Of a stretch of DNA of 64,000 nucleotides, positions 38,401 through 52,600 are shown piece by piece (within the stretch, counting starts at the first letter, position 1; each line of letters begins with the position of its first letter). Both the position numbers and the translations under genes were made by a program. Below the pieces are notes generated by a model. It saw nothing but the letters and a program-made list of their open reading frames with translations. It was not told where the DNA came from and did no database searches. This DNA is from Fasciolopsis buskii (Eukaryota > Platyhelminthes > Trematoda > Plagiorchiida > Fasciolidae), in contig LUCM01004870.1 in the NCBI GenBank assembly GCA_008360955.1, positions 170,172-234,171 of the forward strand. Reading direction: 5' to 3'.

Positions 38401-41400
38401 ATTTTCCACCTAATCAGTGTTTTATTGCAATTAGGGACACTAATGATCTTAAATGTTTTTTTTTTGCTTACTAGACTTGTCAACATAGTGGGAGGGGAAT
38501 GCTTCTTGGGCATTAGGGCCCACTACCCGGCAGGAGAGTCAACAATCGTGATCTTAAGATGTACGTAACCACTTAAGTTCCCAGTAGGAGCTGGGAAACA
38601 CCGAATAGCCATGCACCGCCAAGTCGACTGGCGGATCCGGGATTCGAGCCTCTAACCTTTTTTCATGTGGCATAATAGACTCGCCCACCCCCGGCTTAGA
38701 TCAAATATCTACGAATTTTCTGATATATCATGGTGGAATTATCTTTCGCGCTCGATATACTTCTACCGCTGCAGAGGTGGCTAACGAAGTAATTGTTGTT
38801 TGAAATTTGAAAACACCGAACTCAGCTTGCCTTTGAATGCTTTCCAGTGGATTGTAGCACTGCATTGTGATGCCAGTGATGAGTGCTCTATTATATATAC
38901 CATATATATATATTGAAGGAAAAAAATGTGAGACGTGAAATGTTTATTGTGATATTTCGACCCAGACCTGGACTCGTTATCCAACGTAAATGCATCAGTG
39001 TGACTGGGACGGCTGGTTCCATAAGGTCTCTTGTGTGCGTCTGTCCGTTTTTTCATCGTGTGACCCTGGTTTTGCCTGGTTTTGCCAGGGTGACGTGATG
39101 TTTATCGACTAAACTAGTTAGTCTGATGGAGCGCTTTGAGGACCAAACTTTCACCCTTTTTCTAGTTCGGGCAATCACTTTTGGGTTGACGATATTGACC
39201 TCGTTACCCGTCTGTGCGCAATGGTTCCAAACCTGTGAGCGTGGATCAGCCCGTTGTAAGGTTAGTTTGTGTTCCTGTAAACAGGTCCGCAGCTGCTTGC
39301 TTGTCTCGCCTGTACTCGTTATCACAGCCCATGCATGCATGGAATGATGTAGGCCACTCCTGTACGCTGAGCATGTAATGTGCAACGCTCACCTAAACAA
39401 AATTCTGATGCACTGTTTTGCAACGTATGTAATAAAGTTCCTAGCGAGCAATACAACGTTAGAGCCTTTATTCCTGTGGACGAGTGTTTCATAAAACTGG
39501 TCGTTTTGTGTCACTGCTACTGTCTCTTGGAGCATATGCCGAGATGACAAACACGCCGCGCTTGACACAGCAACTTTCGAAAGCCAATGGACATCTGAAG
39601 TCATACGGCACATAAACTACTATTAATCTGGATCCAGCCTAAAAGGTCGCCTCAGTCTTGTCAGTCAGGGCTATTTCTACAGTGCGCTGATCCACAGCCC
39701 GAGCTTCTTCCTCTACTGAAGTGTGCAGAAAGTATTTTGACGCGGTGTTATGCATAGCCAGTTGAATTACACTACTTGAATCCTAAATTCATGTTTCACT
39801 GATGCAGCAGACATAAATCGCCAATGAGTTCCCTGTGAGCGCTGAAACGTCTGGTGATGTGCCTGTATGAGAGTGCACACAATGAAGAGACCAAATGTTA
39901 GAGGCTGCCGAGGGTAGAAAAAACGTAAGTTACTGGACTGAAAATCTTCTACAGTACCCCTTGACAATGAACCGTTGCAAGTATCGGAGATGTTATCACT
40001 GGGAGTATAATGAGTAGACAAAGGAGGGCAAAGCGAGACGCTTGGAGGCGGGAGACGCAGATTGAATAAAAAAGGGAAAGTTAGTAGTTAGTTTTACTAA
40101 AGATAGTGGGAGTATTTTCCATGATTGCATGGTCATTTCCTACAAGGACGTGGCGTTCGGCATGAACAAGAGTAGAATTATCAACAAAGAATCTCATTAG
40201 AATCTATTCTAGCTATAAAATTCCGAGTAAATGAATTTGAAACAGTTGAAGGCTGATGTTTATCCATTGAAATCAATATTGACAAAGCGTATTGAAACGT
40301 GGGTAAATGAATAGAGCTTATTGAAAATAAGTCAAAAATGTTTACGGCCATCGTCAGTAGACGAGAGTGGTGGGTAGACTTGAATAATATTTAAACTCCC
40401 CCCTTATGTATGGGTTTGTGATAAAATTGTTTGAGTTTTTCTCTTTCAATTTCTTGCTACCTTGATGAAAACAGTTGATTAAGTTCTTTGGATGTCCGTT
40501 TCAATGAACACGTTTATGGGTTTGCGTCGTTTTGTGTCTCATATTAGGATTGTGCTGCAGTGTGTACACAATTTGACTGTGGGCGGCACGGTAAGTGTGC
40601 AGCTTTGTACGTACGCTTATTTCTTTACCAGACCATAGCGCTTTGCAGGTTGATGCGAAAGCTCTCCTGGCGCTGTCTGCTCAAAGCTTAGCCTCGTCTC
40701 TGAATTGACCATTATGTTGGATAGTAGAGCCCAGACACTTGAAGTGAAGCATCTATTTCAAAGTGTTGGAATTGGTGTGGATACAAGGTGAGGGGTCTCG
40801 AGAGGTTGTGAGGAACTTCGTTTTTGATGTGTTTACCTCCAAACCAACGGTCACGCCTTCGCACACAGTCCGGTTTAGGACCGGCTACACAGTTGTGGGC
40901 CCCTCTCCCAGAAGAACAATGTCATCGGCGAACTCGAGGTCATTGACCAAAGACCCGTGACCAAGTTGTATTCCACGAGAGTCACTAAAGGCAGGACGCA
41001 TTATCCAGTCTATGGCGTAGTTGAATAAAACGGCTTCAGCGGGCAACCTTGACGAACACTTGATTCAAAGGGGAACTCTGGAGATTCCTCGCCGTAGGTG
41101 CGGGCGCGCGTGTTGACGAGTAGTATGTTTCTAACAGTCTAACGTACTTTTCCGGCATCCTGTCGCTTCGAATTATGTTCCAGAGTGACTGTATTTCAAC
41201 GGAGTTGAGTGCTGCACGGAAGTCGATGAAGCACGCTTTGGTGGGTTGCTGGAACTTATACCTCTGTTCTAGGATTTGACGTAGTGTGAAGATCTGGTCC
41301 ATACAACCTCTTCCTCGAGGAAAACCACACTGAGTAGAGTGTGCTCGTTGGTCCCGAACAGCGACAAGGTGATTTAGCAGAACGGTTTCAAAGAGCTTAG

Positions 41401-44400
41401 GTGCTATGTCGATGAGGCTTATACTCTGTAGTTCGGACACAGTCTTGTCGCCCTTCTTTGGTATAGGGAATAGAACACAGCTTGCCCAGTCCTTGGGAAA
41501 CGTTTCGAAGTCCCAGATAGGACGAAACGGCTTGATTAGTGGACTCAGCAAAGAAAGTCTTGTTTGGAATGTCATGCTCACCGAGTGACTTCTTGTTTTT
41601 CATTATCTGAATGGCTAAGGTGATTTTCAATCAGTCGGAAGGCTTAAGATCAGTTTCATATTGCTCTACGTCGCCTGGTGATGTTGCACATGTGGAGTGA
41701 ACGGGAGGGCGATTGAGCACCTAGTTGAGATGTTTGACCCATCTTTGATACTTTTGTTCATATCCCAATATGAGATGACCAGTGCCGTTAGGAAGCGTGG
41801 GGGCGGGAATTACGTCTTTCCTGAAGAGGAGCGCTTAAGCATGAAAAAAATTTCCGAAATCTCCAACGGCAACTGCTGTTGCCATGCGGTCTGCAAATTT
41901 ATGCCAATACCGCTTTTGGTCGCTCTTCGGTGAGCGTGTAGCTTCGCGGTGGAGATTGTGATAACCAGGTGAGTTGTGCAGTTCCACCTCTCTAGCCTTA
42001 GCACACCGATTCAGAGTTTCTGGGAATATCGAATATCTTGTTTCATTTGCCTTTGCCTAGCTGTTCAAGGGATGCACCGGTGATGAGTATAGCTAGTCCA
42101 GATTGCCATCTTCGTCGACCTCGGATGGCTTAGATGTGATAGCGGTAGACAGAGTTTTTAGTTACCCGGGATTGTTAACCGTGGAATCTGCGGTGCGGTA
42201 GGATTGTCTGTCAAGCTGAAAGGTGAAGGTCGAGGCGAGGGTGTACCAGTGTGTAATCTGTGCCGTTGATGCTTCGTTATGCTGCCGCAGTTTGCCCGAT
42301 AGTCCTCGATCGGTGGTGACCAGCGAGAACGCACCACGCTATGGTGGTTCTTATGCGCTGTGAGACCGTCATTGGTGCCTTTTGGGATGCTGAAGGCGAG
42401 TATTGGTGACGACCAGTCGATTGAGATCCGCAAACGAGACTAAGCAGGTGACATTTCCGCATCGTTGGCCGAGACTGAATATCCCTGGTATGCGGTGGGT
42501 GTATTCGTCTGCTGGTCCCGTGCGAGCGCTGCAATCTCCTGCAATTAGAAGGATGCCACGCCTTGGGATACGGCTGACGAAACCCTGAGGTTCGTTGCAG
42601 AAGGCATCATTAGCGTTTGGCTCGCCCTGTAGAGTAGGAGTGTAGATTGGGATGACGGTTATGTCGAAAGTAGTGCTCGTGGATCATGTCATTGTAGGTC
42701 TTGGAGGAACTGGTCTGCGACAGATGAAGGCGCTGAGCTCGACTGTTCATTGCAATTGTTACACTGGGCGGTCCCGAGTTGTCTTGTGGTTCGCTATGAT
42801 ACATCCAGTAAGATACGGCCATCTGGGCGACATGAATACACCGGCTGCCGGAGTTGGGTAGGCGCACTTCGAACAGACAAGCAATATCGATCCCGTAATT
42901 GTAGAACGTACGCACGGAGATTCGTTGGCTACATGTGTCCAGAAGGGTTCTCGCGTTCCAGCAGTCTATATCCATGAGAGATCTTGTGTTTAGGTTTACA
43001 TTCCCAGTTTGTGTCTGGTTCACCCCGGCCACTGGGGGAGTACAGGTCGCGTCGTTTACCGGGGCCGCCGTAACATGATGAGAACAAACTGTAAAGACAA
43101 AATCCATGAAGATGCTTGGGAGCAGTGTAAGCAGTTACGTCCCAAGCGTCACTCGGCTTTTGTTTGAGGTGACACCTCTAGCCCAAGCACAACGAACTTC
43201 GACCGTCCTAGCAACAGAACGTCCAAATGTTGGGAGCCGGTGGCTGACCAAGTGGTACATGCACCTTTTGTTGGTAGTCGCCTAATCCGGGACGTCCAAC
43301 GCATCCGAGGTGAATTTGGTGCATGATTTTTAGTGGCTCACTAGGAGCTCATTCTTCATTCGGAAGCACTGGCTGCAACCCTGTTGGGTGAACGAATTAC
43401 CTTGGTAGCCGTTGGATCCAACAGATGTCATTAATCTATTCGGGATCACTCGTCATCACATGCTGGAGGCCGTCTCACTGAGGATTTTAGTCCTGGTTAC
43501 CCTTAACCTGGTTTATCCCGCCTGTCGAGCGGTTTTCCGGGGTGTGGTCGCTTATGCATGTCTCAGCTTCTTGGAGCCACAGGTAAAATTTAGGTGAATA
43601 ATTGGTGGGTAATATTCAAAATATCACTTTGCTACCGGCATGTGTTTTTGTTAGTTTTTGGCGAAAACGCATTCCAGATTGTTACAGACGGTGACAAATT
43701 TAGTGTTTTTGGCTTCACAGATTTTAATTTTGCATTATATTTCTGCATTACCCTATGCTTTCCGAGATATTTGGCAGTTGGCGTTATTTCAAGTAATCCG
43801 CGGTTGTAATTTGTAGCTACTACCGATGTCATTTTTCCGTCACATTATTTATTTTTCCTGCTTTTTCGTATTTCGTCCTCGTATACTCCAACAAGCTCGG
43901 GTCGCAAAACTTCTCGACTGCTAGATGCACACGTGCAGCAAATCACTCTCTTTCGTCCCATCCTGGAACACTTGGTTCAGTGTCATGCACAAAGCATTGC
44001 AGCTGGAACTACGTGGGGTGAATGTCGTCAGCGGAAGGCGATTAGCGAATTCTCCCTCTTGCTGGTTGCATTGACTGAAAAACAGGTTCGTTTGGTCCTC
44101 TTTTGCAGTGAAAGTGTGCCCTTGCAGATCGTGAATCAACGTTTCTTGTTCCCACAAGCTTGAGAGCACCGTTGGTCATAAATTAGGTGATTCCACGCTC
44201 ATTTACGCACATATCGTCATAGTTAGTTCCATTAAAAGCGACACTTCTTATCCGTGTTTTCAGATTGAAAAGATATTTTGGAAACAATCAAGATTCAGGC
44301 CAAGATGGGATTTTATACGAAGTTTACCCTCCACCCAAGCGTACATTTATCTGAAAAAATTCAGGTTGTAAGAAAACCGCTTTACTCGGGAAAACGTCTA

Positions 44401-46597
44401 ATATATTTTGATAGAGTGAATCATTGGACTTATTTCGGTGACACTGCTGTTTCTCTCTAAATGAGTGGAATAATTTCCTTACTACGACGACGAAATTCCC
44501 CCTACCAGGAGTGCATTTCATTTTGATCCCTTGGTAGGGATTTTCCAATTTCATTTGTGTGGGAGTTAATAACTTGGACGGCAACAAGAAAGCGGAACAA
44601 CTTTGTCAGAATACTCCTTCCTAGAATTGATCATTTTGTGTTTTTCAGGTCACCAAATCCTATTTATTCCTCAACAAAATTAATGGGTTTTTAGACTGAG
44701 ACGCTCAGCATTTCCTACTAATTTACAGTATAAAAAAATTTCCTGCTTTGTCATGCTAATAATTCACGCTACAAATCTGGTGCAACTTAAGGAGTTTAAT
44801 TAATATTCAAGTCTATCTGGGCGATGGCGCATGAAATTTCGATAATAATCTGCGAGAGGATCGCAGAAAGAAACTTCTGTCGTGAAATTTTAACAAAAAT
44901 ATGGGCAACTTCATGGTCACTTTCGGATATGATTGATTTCATTCATAAAATTTATGCTCTTGGCATAGTTGATTTGTTTACTATGATACAAATGGTGCCC
45001 TAATTTATTTAAAATGCTGGAAGCGATTCAATACAAAATTTTAAATCGACTGACGCCTTGGAATCAGCTACTTACACTACATTGCAATGCCAGAATATTT
45101 TACTGTTCCTGCCTCGCTGCTTCACTCTCGCGGTAACAATGTAAGCGACTAACGCAACGCGCCTAAATGACCTTAACACAAAGGAACTTGATCTTCTCTA
45201 AACAAAAATTCTCCTGTTCAAGATCAGCCATGAGTAGTAGACCCCAGTTAACAAATAATTATATTCAGCCTAAAAATGCGGGCGTAACTGTGGATAGAAC
45301 ACTTGATAAAACAATTGTTTGCTGGGTAGGCGAGTTTGTTATCATCTATGGAGACATAATAGGATAAATTTTAAGGCTTTGCCAAAACATTTGTGAACAT
45401 TTCATGCTCCGGGAGAGTTTAGTTTTTCATATTTAGACGCTTTTATCTAGAAAGCCATGGTCACCAATGTTTGATTGACCCAATTACAGTCTACAGACAG
45501 ATATAATAAAGGAAGCTTGTAAACAAATTCAAGGTATTTCCCGATGCTCTTTTACACCAAGCAAGTATTGGGGCCCTAAATATTTTAACATCAGAAATTT
45601 CTGAGTACATCACAATCGGCGGCACTTTATGTATATATATATATATGATATTTCCCACCAGAATCCAATCTGTAGCAAGAGGAGTGTGCATGGAAGCTGT
45701 TCGTCGAAGAGTCCACAGAAGAATTACAACTGTGATTCGTTGATAATTCTTTGTCAGTTGGGCTGAGCCAACCTTAGGAACGAGGGCAGAATGCCCCAGA
45801 ATATACGTATGTATATACAGAAGAAGGAAGTAGTATCTGGATGCGTAAACAAAATTTGCCCGGGAGCACACGACCGGTTTCGCGGTTATTGTCGCTCGTC
45901 AGGTATGCGTACCCGATGCTCTCTTGTCCAAACATCCACATANNNNNNNNNNNNNNNNNNNNNNNNNNNNNNNNNNNNNNNNNNNNNNNNNNNNNNNNNN
46001 NNNNNNNNNNNNNNNNNNNNNNNNNNNNNNNNNNNNNNNNNNNNNNNNNNNNNNNNNNNNNNNNNNNNNNNNNNNNNNNNNNNNNNNNNNNNNNNNNNNN
46101 NNNNNNNNNNNNNNNNNNNNNNNNNNNNNNNNNNNNNNNNNNNNNNNNNNNNNNNNNNNNNNNNNNNNNNNNNNNNNNNNNNNNNNNNNNNNNNNNNNNN
46201 NNNNNNNNNNNNNNNNNNNNNNNNNNNNNNNNNNNNNNNNNNNNNNNNNNNNNNNNNNNNNNNNNNNNNNNNNNNNNNNNNNNNNNNNNNNNNNNNNNNN
46301 NNNNNNNNNNNNNNNNNNNNNNNNNNNNNNNNNNNNNNNNNNNNNNNNNNNNNNNNNNNNNNNNNNNNNNNNNNNNNNNNNNNNNNNNNNNNNNNNNNNN
46401 NNNNNNNNNNNNNNNNNNNNNNNNNNNNNNNNNNNNNNNNNNNNNNNNNNNNNNNNNNNNNNNNNNNNNNNNNNNNNNNNNNNNNNNNNNNNNNNNNNNN
46501 NNNNNNNNNNNNNNNNNNNNNNNNNNNNNNNNNNNNNNNNNNNNNNNNNNNNNNNNNNNNNNNNNNNNNNNNNNNNNNNNNNNNNNNNNNNNNNNNN

Positions 46598-46655
<58 letters not shown>

Positions 46656-49600
46656 TTAACGGCTTGCGTTTCTTCGGGGAAAAACGGGCTGCATAAGGCA
46701 GCTTATCTGAAGATGAAGATTCAGTCATCCTTGAAAGGTCAATGAATGTACTTTGGTGGTTGATTTGAACTGGCAACTCATTCGGAAAAAAGAATGAAGA
46801 AATAATTGATCCAATCAGATGCGCTTCCAATCAGCCACTCCTCACCGCCTTGGTAATAGGCTCTAGTTAGAACCAAATGTTTTGACTGAGAAGCCTAATT
46901 ATTTTCCTGTGTGGTGACTGGAATCTCTAGCACCACTGGTCGAGGAAGCACTAAGAGTCGTATAAACGTAGCACGTTTCATGCTGTACCGACCTCCGCGC
47001 GGGATAGTCAGGACCGCATTGCCCGTTGTTTCGATCGGTGTGGGTAAGGATGAGTATGCTTCTGCTCATAGTTCCCTATTTTTTATTCAACCTGCGTCTT
47101 CCGTCTTCAAGCGTCTGGCTTTGCCCTCCTTTGTCTACTCATAATACCCCCACTGATAACATCTCCGAAACTTGCAACGGTTCACTGTCAAGGGGTACTG
47201 TAGATTTTCAGTCCAGTAACCTAGGTTTTTTGTACAAAATGGATCCAGTGAAAGATCAGCACCCTGAAGCACTGCTGAGTCGTTACCCAGCGGTTTTCAC
47301 CTTTTGCCGTCTAATCGTATGCACGGGGTTCGGTTAATAAAGTAATCAAATATTTATGCTAATAAGGGTCTGGGACAACCGAATGTTTCCAGTCTGTGAA
47401 GTAGACGAGACCGTGGGACCGAACTGAATGCAGAGGAATAATTTAGGAAGGCGCAGCGCACAGATTTCATCGATGCGTCTAAGGACCTACAAATGTGATG
47501 AACAAGCCAGGCGATGGCGTGCAAAAAAGACCTATTCAGATTAGTAAGTAAACTGGGTGTCGTCAGAAGGATTCTTAGAAGAACGTAGACGCTTAAGCAT
47601 AACACTCAGTTTAGGATCAGAAGATGTCAAACATTGGAGTGAAGTCGTTTGGCTAAAGCAGTAGAACTGGTAGATTTTGGGATGGGAACAGTAGTGACAG
47701 ACTTCCAGCGGTGTGGCCTAAAAGACAAGCTTAGTGATTTGATCAGAGGAATGAATGGGTCAGTTTGGGTCACAGCACCACGTCTTAAAAGAGCTGAGGG
47801 AAGACTGTTAGAACCATCCCCTGTGGTAATTTCAGTGGTGCGGAGAGACTTGAACACCTCTTCCCTATAAAAGCGTGTAATTGTCGTTCCATCCCGCTGT
47901 GCGAATGTGACACAGTCGAATGTCATGCCGTGGTGGTTTGCGGTTGTTGCCACTCAAGAGTTGGCGGGTGACTCTCCTGTCGCTGTGTTTAATTTTAGAT
48001 ATAATTAGGTTAGAAATTTATCGCGCATGTAAAGTATTACGGGATTTGTAGGGCGTTGCTTGCTTCTCCCTAGAAATTTCAGTACCTGGGAGAAGATACA
48101 CTCATTTGAGACGAACAGAGTCTTCAAGGGACAACAAATCTCGATGATCGCATTGACCGTCTCTGAAAAGTCTGAAAAATAAGGTTTCACAAGAGAAACA
48201 AGCAGATGCGTGTGAAAGAAATTTTTGAAGAGGAGTAAGTTTGTTGTGTAAAAAATATGAATGTGTTATGTTGCCAAGTTTGGTTGGTCTATGCACACAC
48301 TGAAGCACAAAACACAAGTACTCGCGGCGCACGATATCACAGGAGCGAACACAGCCTGTAGTCTAGTAGGACACGAACACACACAGAGGTTAGAGACACA
48401 AGAAGATCGGGCTCAAAGCTCAAGGCCCGTAGTCGCATAACGAATGGGACAGATCTGCTGCTCCCTTGAATGAGCAGCTACACGGAACAATAAGCGGCGC
48501 GAAATACGAACAGCTAGCCCAGCCCGCTAGCGGAAGAGAGAAGACGAACACAGAGTACACAAGTCCGAATTCAAGTGAGCTCTATCGTTTATATAGTTTT
48601 GTTGGGCGGCCTTGATCGATGTGTGGACTAGCCAATCACAGAACGGGCTTTTATAAATCTTTTCGCTGCCATATAAGAAATTTTGACCGCGCAATATTTA
48701 AAATAACGTCAATTTCAAAATATTGAGAAAAGGATAGATTCTTTTGGAAAATTGGTAGCAGAAGTGAAATCCGCGGCTCCAAAAACCTTGGAATGGTCGT
48801 CGACCGTAACAGGATGCGAATTTGATGTTTGCTTGAAGAAATGAAAAGTTAGCCGTGAGTATATTTAGGCCCTAGCAAAAGCAGACAATGATCACTAGTT
48901 GAAATGAGTGCACGTAGTTTCAGGGGAAAGAACTCACTGTCCGGTAATGACTTTATCTAAAATGGAGTCCCCTCTGGTGGGAGAAACGCAGAGGTTTGTC
49001 AAATCAAACAGCCAGTGGTATGGTTGATGAATTATTGAAATCTACAGCAATATGCAGATTATCCTCAAGAAGTGGAACAATAAATGCCAGAGTCGAAAAG
49101 TTTGCGGTGCTGTGCTGTGGGGTCATATATAAGTTCATTGTGATCCTACGGGCATGTCAGGGAAACCAGGGATGATAGTGTTACGAAACAATTAATTCTA
49201 TCTAGAGAGTGCGCGTGAACAATTTCGGACTTGTCAGACCAGAAGGAGTTTATTTATGTTGCCACACCACCTCCGGTCTTCTTGTTGTTGGGATCTCTGT
49301 CCTACCGGTGGGGGTTGAAGCTGTCTATCGGCACGAATGAATCAGCGATACCCGGGTTCAGTGACAATTCTTGTATGCGGAAGATAAAAGTGTGAACACG
49401 GAAAGATGTTTGGGGTACAAGAGACAGACCCGATGTTTTCGTAAACAAGGAACGGATGCTGGCGATCAGCAATGTCAGAGTGAACATGTTCGCCGGGGGC
49501 GTGCATTCAAGAGCCGTCTGCCAGACAACATGAGTGCTTCTTCTGGATGGGTCAGAAGATCAGTGAAACAAGACAGTGCGTGATCTCAGCCCAAGATGAG

Positions 49601-52600
49601 AACCAATAAACACCAGTAATTCCGACCTATTGTAATGGCGGACGTGGGCCGTAATGGAGAACAAAAATCCCTCAAAAAAACGAAATGAGGGTAACGCAAA
49701 ATCCATCTCCGCCCTGTAAAGGGAGATCGCGCCATGGGTTGTTTTCATTCCGTAATTTGTTACTCGACTTCCGAAACACTCGGTAGTATTGCTGACACTG
49801 TTTTGTTGATTTTCATTGATTTTTTATCTTAATAGCGACAATCTTGAGTTTGAGTTGTTCACTTCTCAATGTCTTTGAGAATGGATGATAATCCTAGGTT
49901 GAGGGATTTCAGTGGGCTCTAATCGCTGAGCTTGGCGTTTAGGGAGTAAACGCTCTATCACCGGTGGCAGTGACACTGATACCACATGGGAGCAATCGAA
50001 TGTTGTCTTCAGTATTTAGACGTTTCTTATTCTGGACTTTAATTGTAGTTGGCTCATTTGCTTAATATACTTGGCAATTGGCCACGAACATGCATTCGGA
50101 GTTTTTCTCTATCTTATCCAGTTGCCTTACGTGACTTAATATTATTCGTTAGCCGTTGTTTTCTTCTGTTCCACGTATTTCCTTCTATCCGGGGCGGTCG
50201 CAGATAGATAATCTTGTTCGACGTTTAATCACGGCTGGAATGGAACGAAATGAGGCTGTCCCAATCATGTTTCAAATGTTCCCAATCCCGTTCACCCTTG
50301 CCGGTGCCTATCCACGAGACGAGGGTGTCAGTGATTTAGCTTTGCAAATTTGGAGTAACATCCTTGAGTGCGATATTGACGACTTCAGTGCAGGTAATGA
50401 ATTTAACATTCATCCCGGGATTTCCGTGTTACGTGAATGTCATGCGTCATTCCTAGGGCAAGCTCTCCTGAAGGTACGTCTCATCGAGTATACTATACTG
50501 CTTTCATATTACAAGATGCCTTTCAAGTCTGTAGCATTTGATGTCCTCTGTTAATTTGTCTTCAGAAAACCTTATTTTTCTTGGCAGATCATAAATGAAG
50601 TCACTCGCATCTACTTATTGATATATCGAACTCCTGTTGTAGTGGTCTAATTATGGCTCTAGGACCGATCGTTTAGTCATAATTTGATTCCTGCTGATGG
50701 TTCATCTTTGCTCCGAACTCGCCGGTTGTCAGTCGAACATCCAGTGCTTTTCTGAACTGATTCTGAGTCAGGGTGTGAATCTCTTGATTCAGATTTTCTG
50801 CGGGTATTATAGAAGTAAAAGTGTCCCGTGAAAGCTTGGTTTTTGGCATCATGATATACCAGTGACTTTCAGTTACGGGGTATTTGTCAGATCTAAATAT
50901 GCTGCTAAATATTTATCGCCTGTTTTACATGATCACCATCATCGTCATAATCGTTCAGCGTTAACCAGCAAGGCAAGCCTCACTTGACGGGACGTCCGGA
51001 CCCCAACCACGAAGGCGTGAGACACCTACTTTACCTAACTTCGCTGTACATTTTCTCATTCCACGTTGCCACGTCATCTGTTGGCCTCCACATGACTTCT
51101 TCTATTCCTTAGGAGGAACACAAAATAGGGCACGATATGGTAGACAAGTGTTCGTCATACGCAACACGTGACCCAACCAGCGTAGTCTACTAAATTTCAT
51201 ACGCTGAAAAAAGCTATTTTCAGAAGTGGCACCCAATACCAGATTCCTAACATCAATATTACTCACCCGGTCACTCCAACCGTACAAAAGAACTAAACGC
51301 GCTGCGACACACTACACACGACCTTTCAACTTCAGTGAAATATCAGGCCGACGTCACAAGTGCTTCAATCCAGCGTAAGCTGCACGAGCCTTGGATATAC
51401 GCATATTTACCTCCGATCCCGAGCTAGCATCCTTGGACACGCAGCTACCAAGGTAGGTGAGACGGTCCACCATTGTTATTTCCTCTCCATCTAGTATCAA
51501 GTTCGGCGCTGCTGTCGTCCTGCACTTTCAAAGTGCAAAGCACATGCCGAACCGAGCAACCGATCTCGGCAGTCTATCTAGTGCCATCCTAAATCATCTT
51601 CTACCGCCTCGTCCATGACGAAGTTGAACAAGAATGGAGAGATGGGACACCCTTGTCGAACGCCACTAGTCATATCGATTGAACTCGATAGTTCACCGTA
51701 TACCCTCACGCGGCCATAGGTATGCGAGTACAATGCTCGCAACAGATTCACAAACTTCGTTGGCATACCCTTCCGGTGGAGAGCACTGAATAGTGTTGGT
51801 CGATCCACGGAGTCGAAAGCACCTTTCAAGTCGAGGAAGACTACGATCGTAGGGCGCCGGTGCGTGTGGAGCGTTTCGAGTATCTGTCGAAGAGTGAATA
51901 TTTGGTCGATACAACCTCGACCTGGCCGAAATCCGGCCTGCTGTTCTGGATATTACTCTCGCGAATCGGTGTCAAACGGTGCAACATTATCGAAGCTAAC
52001 ACCTTATCAACTATCGGAATGAAACTAATCCCATGATGATTGCTGCAGTCACTCCGTGTACCCTTCTTGAAGATGCACACAATCAGTGACTCACCCCACG
52101 ATAACGGAATACGCTCCTCGTTCCAAATATCACGAAGCAAGGAGGTAAGTGATTTCACCAGAGCTCCACCCAATTTGAAAAGAACTGGGGGAAGGTCGTC
52201 AGGACCGGCAGCTTTTCCCCTCTTCAGAAGCCGAATATTCGACTCCACTTCCACTTCCGTTGGGGGATCAAGTGACACCTACCAAGGATTCACAGCTCCA
52301 GGCGTCGGACTAGATACGATAGTGTATGGCCAGTTAAACTGATCCTTGAAATGTTCTGCCCAACGGTCCAGTCTTTCCTGTCTACCATGAATGAGCTCTC
52401 CAGTCCTATCACACACGACTTCACTAGCCGACGTTCGCCACCCACCGCTGTCGCGTTTAAGCTTTAACAGTCTTTGACTGTTACCTGAAACGGACGCCAC
52501 TTCCATCTCTTCGGCTACCTTAACCCACCAGTTTCCGCGGTCATTCCTAAGGCTTATGGTCAACTGACGCTGCAACTGCCGACGCATCTTATTCATTTCC

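Noticed and set aside
45791..46830. Frames of 240-310 codons crossing the second gap, with long Tyr-Ile repeats
   Set aside because: They exist only because N reads through without stops and (TA)n encodes Tyr-Ile; no real coding signal.
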